Positions 1-5,870 of a DNA stretch of 15,329 nucleotides are shown piece by piece. The DNA comes from Ch71 sp050945695 (GTDB lineage: Bacteria > Chloroflexota > Anaerolineae > DRVO01): NCBI GenBank assembly GCA_050945695.1, contig JBMNTK010000083.1, forward strand, positions 1 to 15,329, in the 5' to 3' direction. Within the stretch, counting starts at the first letter, position 1; each line of letters begins with the position of its first letter. The notes beneath the pieces were generated by a model that made no database searches, had not been told where the DNA came from, and saw nothing but the letters and a program-made list of their open reading frames with translations. The translations under genes and the position numbers were made by a program.

Positions 1-635
1 CTACGGTTGAGGACGTGGCCACCGCCTACCGGTTGGCCTACTCGCTCGGGTGCAAGGGACTGACCGTCTATCGCGATGGCAGCCGCCAGGCTCAGGTGCT
101 CACCCGGGGCACCAAGGGCAAGCAGCAGGAAACGCCGGCGACTCAGCCGGTAAGCCCAGATGGTAAGCGGGCACCGCGGCCGCGGCCGGTGATCACCCGC
201 GGGTTGACCGAAAGGGTGGCCCTGGGGTGCGGTCGCAAGGTCTACATAACCATCAACGAGGATGACGAGGGACTGTGCGAGGTCTTCCTCCAGATGGGCA
301 AGTCCGGTGGCTGCACCGCTTCTCAGTCCGAGGCCATCGGCCGCTTGATCTCGTTGGCACTGCGCTCGGGCATCGAGGTGACCGAGGTCATCAAGGAGCT
401 CAAGGGCATCCGCTGCCCGTCTCCGGCCTGGCACAACGGGAACGTTACCCTCTCCTGCGCCGATGCCATCGGTAAGAGCATCGAGCGCAATCTGGGCGCC
501 AACGGCGGCAAGGTCCTGAAGAAGGCGGAGTGGACGATGGACCTGAGCCCGGAGTGCCCGGAGTGCGGGGCCATCGTGCAGTTCAAGGAAGGCTGTGTGG
601 TTTGCGCCAACTGCGGTTACAGCCAGTGCTCCTAG
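1..635 (+). CDS. nrdJ: Adenosylcobalamin-dependent (class II) ribonucleotide reductase, C-terminal part
   Basis: The gene enters from the left edge; the reading frame begins at base 3 and about 210 residues are visible. The first residues (AYRLAYSLGCKGLTVYRDGS) match the end of the catalytic barrel of class II ribonucleotide reductases, which make deoxyribonucleotides by an oxygen-independent B12 radical mechanism. After a basic, proline-rich linker (about residues 35-65) comes a TSCPD domain (GKSGGCTASQSEAIGRLISL, then an IRCPSPAW segment). The protein ends in a cysteine-rich tail: CPECG, then CVVCANCGYSQCS. In this family such C-terminal cysteines serve as a zinc site and/or shuttle electrons to the active site. 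The catalytic core lies outside the window, so completeness cannot be judged. A perfect hairpin follows 30 bases after the stop. Identification is firm. Confidence 0.93.
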   Translation, partial: TVEDVATAYRLAYSLGCKGLTVYRDGSRQAQVLTRGTKGKQQETPATQPVSPDGKRAPRPRPVITRGLTERVALGCGRKVYITINEDDEGLCEVFLQMGKSGGCTASQSEAIGRLISLALRSGIEVTEVIKELKGIRCPSPAWHNGNVTLSCADAIGKSIERNLGANGGKVLKKAEWTMDLSPECPECGAIVQFKEGCVVCANCGYSQCS

Positions 636-665
636 AAGGCCGGATGCACCCGTGCCTTGAGAGAA

Positions 666-695
666 CAGACGCGGCGGGTTCCCCCGCCGCGTCTG
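666..695 (+). terminator. Perfect 13-bp GC-rich hairpin after nrdJ
   Basis: CAGACGCGGCGGG (666-678) pairs exactly with CCCGCCGCGTCTG (683-695) around a TTCC loop. It lies between the nrdJ stop (635) and the next gene (721), as expected of a terminator or 3'-end stabiliser. No T-run follows (GCTTAGGTGA), so a classical intrinsic terminator is not fully supported. It could instead give partial read-through or protect the mRNA end. The structure is certain; its function is inferred. Confidence 0.6.
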
Positions 696-720
696 GCTTA
701 GGTGACCCGAGGAGGTAGTG

Positions 721-2310
721 ATGTCCGTGCCCTGGCCGTTAGTGGAGAAGGCTCGCGCCATCCTGGGGCGAGAGCGGGGCGCGGTAGTCAAGGACTGGGG
801 TGGCAGGCTCCCCGTGGCCCTGGTGTACCCCAGCCCCTACTTCGTGGGCATGAGCAGCCTGGGCTACCAGGCGGTGTATCGCCTGCTCAACCAGCGGGAC
901 GACGTGGTGTGCGAACGGGTCTTCCTGTCGCTGGATCGGCGGGGCGACGCGCTGGACCTGGTGTCGCTGGAGTCACAGCGCCCCCTGAGCGACTTCGCCG
1001 TGGTGGCCTTCTCGGTCCCCTTCGAGCTCGACTACGCCAACGTCGCCCGCATCCTCCGAGAAGCGGACATTCCCCCTCTCGCGGCCGATCGGGAGGGATG
1101 GCCGGTGGTGATCGCGGGAGGGGCGGCCATAACGGGCAATCCGGTCCCTCTGGCGCCGCTGCTGGACGCGGCCTTCGTGGGCGAACTGGAACAGCACGTA
1201 GACGCTTTGGTGGCCGCGCTGGCCCAGGCCGCGCTCCAGCCCGGTGACCTGAGCGCCCTGGCCCGGGTGCCCGGTGTCTTCGTCGCCACGCTTAGGCAGG
1301 AGGACGGGACTCGGCCGCCCGTGAGGCGCGTCTGGGTGGCGGACATTGACCAGTGGCCCACGGCTTCGGTCATTGCCACCCCCCTCACCGAGTTTGGCGA
1401 CATGCACCTGGTGGAAGCGGCCCGAGGCTGCCTCCGCGGCTGCCGGTTCTGCCTGGCCGGCCACATCTACCGTCCCCTACGTGAGCGCTCGCTGGAAGGC
1501 ATCCTGGCCCTGGCCGAGCCTGGCGTGCGCGAGGGGCGCACGATAGGGCTGTTGGCGCCCTCGCTGTCGGACGTGCGGACTCTGCCGGAGGTGCTCCGAC
1601 GCCTCCTGGCGCAGGGGGCGCGGGTATCGGTGTCCTCTCTTCGGGCGGACACGGTGGATGATGAGCTGATGGATCTCCTGGTCCGTACGGGCAACGAGAG
1701 CGTCACTATCGCTCCGGAGGCAGGCTGTGAGCGGCTGCGTAGGCTCATCGGCAAGGGCCTGGAGACCGAGGACATCCTGCGTGCGGCTGAGGCAGCTGAC
1801 CGGCACGATCTGGCAGAGCTCAAGCTCTACTTCATGGTAGGCCTGCCCACCGAGACCGACGACGATGTGCGAGAGGCGGCAGAACTGGTGCTGCAGGTGC
1901 GGTCACGTTTCCGTCGTAAGGTGGTGGCCAACGTGGCACCCTTCATTCCCAAGGCCAATACCCCCTTCCAGTGGCAGGCTATGGCGCCGCCATCGGTCCT
2001 GGAGGCTCGGCTGAGGCTCTTCGAGGACGGGCTGCGGGGCACCGGGGTGGTGGTCAGGTCAGAGAGCCCCCAGTGGTCGCGGTTGCAGGCGGTCTTCTCC
2101 CGGGGAGATGAGCGGGTGGGGCTGGCGCTGGCCGCGGCGGAGGGCTGGTCCCGGCGAGGCCTTGAGCGGGCGCTGGCCGCTCAGGGCATTGACCTGGAGG
2201 TGGAGACTGGCCCTCGCGTCATGGGCGAGCCGCTGCCCTGGGACTTCATAGAGGCTGGCCTTCCGCCCCGCTACCTCGAGCGGCGGGGCTCAGTAGCCGG
2301 CCAGGTCTAG
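721..2310 (+). CDS. Radical SAM protein with N-terminal B12-binding-type domain
   Basis: A 529-residue protein. The N-terminal part (about 20-180) resembles the cobalamin-binding Rossmann region of the TIGR03960-like radical SAM family: PSPYFVGMSSLGYQ near the start, then a GGAAITGNPVPLAPLLDAAF segment ending in VGELEQ. The radical SAM core follows, with a CxxxCxxC cluster (C237, C241, C244 in GCLRGCRFCLAG) that would bind the [4Fe-4S] cluster cleaving S-adenosylmethionine. A typical GLPTETDDD motif comes later. No classical DxHxxG cobalamin motif is visible, so B12 binding is inferred from fold similarity only. Substrate unknown; relatives are often fused to or next to DUF2344, which is absent here. 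GGAGGT at 711-716 favours ATG at 721 over the GTG at 718. The 3' end overlaps the convergent glycosyltransferase gene by 21 bases. Confidence 0.85.
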   Translation: MSVPWPLVEKARAILGRERGAVVKDWGGRLPVALVYPSPYFVGMSSLGYQAVYRLLNQRDDVVCERVFLSLDRRGDALDLVSLESQRPLSDFAVVAFSVPFELDYANVARILREADIPPLAADREGWPVVIAGGAAITGNPVPLAPLLDAAFVGELEQHVDALVAALAQAALQPGDLSALARVPGVFVATLRQEDGTRPPVRRVWVADIDQWPTASVIATPLTEFGDMHLVEAARGCLRGCRFCLAGHIYRPLRERSLEGILALAEPGVREGRTIGLLAPSLSDVRTLPEVLRRLLAQGARVSVSSLRADTVDDELMDLLVRTGNESVTIAPEAGCERLRRLIGKGLETEDILRAAEAADRHDLAELKLYFMVGLPTETDDDVREAAELVLQVRSRFRRKVVANVAPFIPKANTPFQWQAMAPPSVLEARLRLFEDGLRGTGVVVRSESPQWSRLQAVFSRGDERVGLALAAAEGWSRRGLERALAAQGIDLEVETGPRVMGEPLPWDFIEAGLPPRYLERRGSVAGQV

Positions 2311-3447
2311 GGCGGCAGCCAGCACATCCTCGACCTGGACGGCGCCCATGCAGGCCAGGGCAGGGGTCGCCTTGCACTCGCTCAGGTTCCCGCACGGCCG
2401 GCAGGGGAGCTCGGCCACCAGTATCCGGTGGTGTGTCGGCGGGCTCCAGGGGCCGAACTTGCGCGGATCGGCGGGGCCAAAGATGTGAACCGTACGGCCG
2501 CCAAGCGCTGCCGCCAGGTGCAGGGGGCCGCTATCGGAGCCAACCACCACTCGCGCCCGCCCTAACACCCAGGCCAGCTCTCCCAGGTTGAACTCGCCCG
2601 CTGCCGGGATGGCGTTGGGGCAGGCGCTGGCGACACTCTCCACCAGGTCCGCCTCGTTCAGGCTGCCGGTGACCACGATCGGCAGCCCGGTCCGGGCATC
2701 CAACGCACGCAGCAGGGCGTGGTAGCGGGCCTCGGGCCAGAGCTTCGTGGGAGCCCCGGCCCCCGGATGCACGACAATGAAGTCGTGGTCCCGCCCGACC
2801 ACGCGCTGGAGCCAGCGGCAGGCCCCCTCGGTCGCCTCGCTGGGCACCCGCAGCGACAACGCCGGGGTGCCCGGGGAGACCGGCTGGCTGGCCGGGGCGC
2901 GCCCCTGGTCGCTCAGGAAGTGGCGGACCAGGGTCAGGTTGGTGACCACCTCGTGCTGTAGCCCGTCTGCCACCAGGGCGCTGCTGAGGAACGGCTTGGT
3001 CTCCGGGGTCTCCCAGCCGTAGCGGTGCGGAATGCCGGCGAAAGCCGCCGTCATGGCACCCCACCAGTGGTCGGGCCGGGCGATCAGGCAGGCATCGTAG
3101 CGGCCCGTCCAGTCCAGCGCCAACCGCGCCGAGCGGGCATAGGGAGCCGGAAGGGGTGGCTTGGGGCCACGCTGAAACCCGGGGAAGGGATGGACTTCGA
3201 TGCGATCCACCTGAGGCAGCAGCTGGGCCAGGCCGACCGCCCAGGGGCCCACGGCCAGGGTGATGTGGGCCTCAGGCAGGCCGGCGCGCAGCTCGTCCAG
3301 GGCAGGCGAGAGGAAGATCAGGTCGCCGATGTGGTCCGGGCGGACCACCAGCAGCCGCGGCTCATCGGAGCGCACGGGGGCGCTTCCCGGCGCCAGCCGG
3401 GCGGCCATCTTGAGGAGTGTGAGCCTAGTTCGGGCCCGATCCGGCAT
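2290..3447 (-). CDS. Glycosyltransferase family 9 (heptosyltransferase-like)
   Basis: A 385-residue GT-B fold enzyme of the GT9/ADP-heptose transferase family, which adds sugars from nucleotide donors to a lipid or glycan core on the cytoplasmic face of the membrane. Signatures in order: VVRPDHIGDLIFLSPAL (34-50, the GT9 N-terminal motif), HPGAGAPTKLWP (227-238), and GSDSGPLHLAAALGGRTVHI (303-322) followed by FGPADPRKFGPW. It ends with the CxxC...C...CMGAV pattern (from CRPCG) often seen at GT9 C-termini. A longer frame exists upstream, but GGAGG (3454-3458 on the plus strand) lies 6 bases before ATG 3447, which I take as the start. It overlaps the preceding GT4 gene by 23 bases and is last in a three-gene operon. 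Whether the donor is really ADP-heptose is unknown. Confidence 0.9.
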   Translation of the reverse strand: MPDRARTRLTLLKMAARLAPGSAPVRSDEPRLLVVRPDHIGDLIFLSPALDELRAGLPEAHITLAVGPWAVGLAQLLPQVDRIEVHPFPGFQRGPKPPLPAPYARSARLALDWTGRYDACLIARPDHWWGAMTAAFAGIPHRYGWETPETKPFLSSALVADGLQHEVVTNLTLVRHFLSDQGRAPASQPVSPGTPALSLRVPSEATEGACRWLQRVVGRDHDFIVVHPGAGAPTKLWPEARYHALLRALDARTGLPIVVTGSLNEADLVESVASACPNAIPAAGEFNLGELAWVLGRARVVVGSDSGPLHLAAALGGRTVHIFGPADPRKFGPWSPPTHHRILVAELPCRPCGNLSECKATPALACMGAVQVEDVLAAALDLAGY

Positions 3448-4645
3448 ATACGGCCTCCAGGCGCTCGTAGACGTTGCTCCAATCAAGTGGCTGGGCGAGG
3501 TTGGCAAAGGCGGCAGCGCCCAGAGCCTCCGCTAAAGCGCTGTCGGTGGCCACGCGTATGCAGGCGGCGGCCAGCTCCTCCGGCGTGTCGGCCACCAGCG
3601 CGTCCTGCCCGGGGACGGCGTCATACCCCTCGATGCCGACGGGCGTGACCACGAGCGGGCGCCGCAGCGCGGCAGCCTCGAGCACCTTGAGTTTGGTGCC
3701 CGCGCCGATCCGTAGGGGGACGACGACGGCGGTCGCCCCGGCGATGTAGGGCCGCGTATCGGGCACCTCTCCAGTCACGTCGACGTTGGGCAGTTGCCTC
3801 AGGGCGAGCACGCTGGGATGGGGCGAACGGCCCACCACCCAGAAGCGCGCTTCTGGAAGTTGCCGGCGGATCAGGGGCAAGGCGGACTGGGCAAACCACA
3901 CGGCCGCGTCCACGTTGGGCCGGAAGTCCATCTTGCCCGGGAACACGAAGTGGGGGCCGGGCAGGCGCTCCATGGCCTCGGCGGGGGCACAGCCTTGGTA
4001 AGCCGCCAGGTCCACGCCGTTGGGCACCACTGCGATGGGCGTCTCTATCCCCAGCGCCCGCAGGGCCCGGGCGTCCTCATCGGACATGGTCAAGACGGCG
4101 TCGCACTGCCCGCACATCTGCCGCTCGTAGCGGCGCAGGGTCAGGGACTGCCAGGCCGAGTACACGGCCACCGGCCAGCGCTTGGGCCGGCGGAGGTCCA
4201 CTGCCAGGGCCCGGCGCTGGAGGACGTACTCGGCGTTATGCTGGTCCAGGATGACCCGGGCCTGGGGAGCGGCCCGCCTGACGGTGGGCAGGACGTAGGC
4301 CATGTCCAGGGCCTGAAGCTGGACGACATCGGGCTGGGCCCTGGGGAGCTCACGCTCCAGGAGGCGGAGTAGGTCCACGGAGTAGGACCGCCGGGCCATG
4401 TCGGGCTCGGTAGTGGTGAGCATGGTCAGCAGGCGCTCGCCGCGTCCCCGGGCCGGCGGGGCCGGCAGGAGGTGAAGCTGAGCCCCAGCCGCCAGGAGGG
4501 GCTCCGGTGAGCGCTCGGGCTCGCCGAACCCGAACACGTGCACCTCATGATGCTCGGTGGCCTTCAGGGCCAGGTTGTAGTTGCGGATGGGAGTGCCGGC
4601 ATCCGGGGGGTAGACCAGGCGCTGCGCGACGAAGACAACTCGCAT
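3425..4645 (-). CDS. Glycosyltransferase family 4 (GT-B)
   Basis: A 406-residue retaining-type GT-B glycosyltransferase, second gene of the surface-glycan operon. The N-terminal acceptor domain begins MRVVFVAQRLVYPPDAGTPI and holds DQHNAEYVLQRR (134-145). The donor half has VVPNGVD (206-212), GKMDFRPNVDA (237-247) and the segment VPLRIGAGTKLKVLEAAALR (309-328), with E323 at the sugar-nucleotide-binding glutamate. This R-GxGTKLKxLEA form marks a GT4 subgroup distinct from the EGFG type next door. The first gene's TGA (4647-4645) overlaps this start: either ATG at 4645 (sharing the A) or GTG at 4648 is possible. I give ATG. There is no good Shine-Dalgarno, which suggests translational coupling to the upstream gene. 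Donor and acceptor sugars cannot be read from sequence. Confidence 0.9.
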   Translation of the reverse strand: MRVVFVAQRLVYPPDAGTPIRNYNLALKATEHHEVHVFGFGEPERSPEPLLAAGAQLHLLPAPPARGRGERLLTMLTTTEPDMARRSYSVDLLRLLERELPRAQPDVVQLQALDMAYVLPTVRRAAPQARVILDQHNAEYVLQRRALAVDLRRPKRWPVAVYSAWQSLTLRRYERQMCGQCDAVLTMSDEDARALRALGIETPIAVVPNGVDLAAYQGCAPAEAMERLPGPHFVFPGKMDFRPNVDAAVWFAQSALPLIRRQLPEARFWVVGRSPHPSVLALRQLPNVDVTGEVPDTRPYIAGATAVVVPLRIGAGTKLKVLEAAALRRPLVVTPVGIEGYDAVPGQDALVADTPEELAAACIRVATDSALAEALGAAAFANLAQPLDWSNVYERLEAVYAGSGPN

Positions 4646-5754
4646 CACGTGGCCAGGACGGATCGGTAGAGCTCCAGCGTGCCCTCGGCCATTCGCTTCA
4701 CGGAGAAGTTCTGGACCCGCTGGTACCCCCGGCGAACCAGAGCATCCCTCAGGTCGGTGTCGGACAGCACCCTAAGCAGGGCCACGGTCAACGCCTCGTC
4801 ATCCTCGGGGTTCACCAGGAGGCCGGCCTCCCCCACCACCTCCGGCATCGCCGAGGTATTGGACACGATCACCGGGGTGCCACAGGCCATCGCCTCCAGG
4901 GGCGGGAGGCCGAAGCCTTCGTAGTGGCTGGGGTAGGCGAGCACGGTGGCAGCGTTGTAGAGATAGAGCAGCTCCTCGTCCGGCAGGCGCCCCAGGAACC
5001 GCACCGTGTCTTGGAGCTTCAGTTCCTCGTACACCTTCAGCACTTCGTCGTAGAGCCATCCCCACTGGCCGACCACTGCCAGGGCCAGGTCCACCTTATG
5101 CTGGTCCTTCAGCCGACGGAGAGCGCGGAAGATGGTGGGGAGGTTCTTGCGCGGCTCGATGGTGCCCACGAAGATGGCGAACTGCTCTGGCAGGCCATGC
5201 TTGCGCCGGACGGCATCCACCGCGTCGCGGTCCTCGAGCGTGCGGTAGATGGGGTTGATGGCCTCAGGTATGACGGTCACACGGTCCTCGGGCACCCCCA
5301 GGAGGCGGATGACGTCCCTCTTGGTGCTCTCGGACACGGCGATGATCCGGTCGGCACTGCGAACCGCCTGATCTATCTGGCCGTAGTAGTGCGCGCTCTC
5401 CCTGGTCAGCAGATGGGGGTACATGAGGAAGGCCAGATCGTGGACGGTAATGACCGACTTGAAGTTGCGCCGAAACAGGGGGATGAAGTCCGGGCTGTGC
5501 AACAAGTCCAGGTGGAGCGGGCGAAGCTCCAGGCGCAGGCCCACCTGCTCGAAGCGGTTGTGCGGAGGCGTCCACAAAGGCACCGTCTCGAACCGCATGG
5601 TCGGCAGGTCCGATTCTCGGTGCTTGCGGCTCCTCAGGACGAGAATCTCCTCCTCGGGATCCAAGCTATTGAGGCCCTCAAGCAGCCGAAGGATGTACTG
5701 GCTTATGCCGGCCTTGGTGTAATGGAGGAGACGCGCGTCTATCGCGATTCGCAT
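4645..5754 (-). CDS. Glycosyltransferase family 4 (mannosyltransferase-like), first gene of operon
   Basis: A 369-residue GT4 enzyme. Its N-terminus (MRIAIDARLLHYTKAGISQY) is the classic start of this subgroup, with HDLAFLMYPHLL (105-116) and AVSESTKRDVIRLLGV (139-154) in the acceptor half. The donor half contains GTIEPRKNL (197-205) and SHYEGFGLPPLEAMACGTPV (276-295), where E279 and E287 form the EX7E motif that binds the nucleotide sugar. The frame stays open 258 bases further upstream, but that extension is low-complexity and runs into the divergent gene, so ATG 5754 is chosen. No good Shine-Dalgarno precedes it (CCCCTGTGAA). Transcription is likely from the promoter at 5797-5826, giving a leader of about 36 bases. 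The stop overlaps the next gene's start. Exact sugar specificity is unknown. Confidence 0.92.
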   Translation of the reverse strand: MRIAIDARLLHYTKAGISQYILRLLEGLNSLDPEEEILVLRSRKHRESDLPTMRFETVPLWTPPHNRFEQVGLRLELRPLHLDLLHSPDFIPLFRRNFKSVITVHDLAFLMYPHLLTRESAHYYGQIDQAVRSADRIIAVSESTKRDVIRLLGVPEDRVTVIPEAINPIYRTLEDRDAVDAVRRKHGLPEQFAIFVGTIEPRKNLPTIFRALRRLKDQHKVDLALAVVGQWGWLYDEVLKVYEELKLQDTVRFLGRLPDEELLYLYNAATVLAYPSHYEGFGLPPLEAMACGTPVIVSNTSAMPEVVGEAGLLVNPEDDEALTVALLRVLSDTDLRDALVRRGYQRVQNFSVKRMAEGTLELYRSVLAT

Positions 5755-5774
5755 TTCACAGGGGATCGTAGCAT
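5739..5774 (-). other. Possible 11-codon upstream ORF overlapping the GT4 start
   Basis: In the leader of the glycosyltransferase operon an ATG at 5774 opens an out-of-frame ORF of 11 codons (MLRSPVKCESR) ending with TAG at 5741-5739, past the ATG of the GT4 gene at 5754. A GGAGG (5790-5786) lies 11 bases before it, while the GT4 start has no good ribosome site. It might couple or modulate translation of the operon. Such a short ORF can easily arise by chance, and the GGAGG would sit at the predicted extreme 5' end of the transcript. Confidence 0.2.
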
Positions 5775-5796
5775 TGAGAGATTGGCCTCCGCGCGC

Positions 5797-5826
5797 ATTA
5801 TAGGTAGGCCGCGAATGGCCAGTCAA
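5797..5826 (-). promoter_or_regulatory. Sigma70-type promoter for the three-gene glycosyltransferase operon
   Basis: Read on the minus strand: -35 TTGACT (5826-5821, 5 of 6 consensus), an 18-base spacer, and -10 TATAAT (5802-5797, perfect). Transcription should start near 5790, giving a leader of about 36 bases before ATG 5754. It is back to back with the plus-strand promoter at 5835-5864, with only 8 bases between the two -35 boxes. Confidence 0.75.
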
Positions 5827-5834
5827 AGGTACCT

Positions 5835-5864
5835 TTGGCGTCGCCCGGATGCAAACCCTATAAT
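5835..5864 (+). promoter_or_regulatory. Sigma70-type promoter for the GT39-epimerase pair, likely giving a leaderless mRNA
   Basis: -35 TTGGCG (5835-5840, 4 of 6 consensus), an 18-base spacer, and a perfect -10 TATAAT (5859-5864). Six bases (CGGCGC) separate the -10 from the ATG at 5871, so the A of the start codon falls at the expected +1. No Shine-Dalgarno is possible in that space. Both facts together point to a leaderless transcript. Confidence 0.7.
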
Positions 5865-5870
5865 CGGCGC

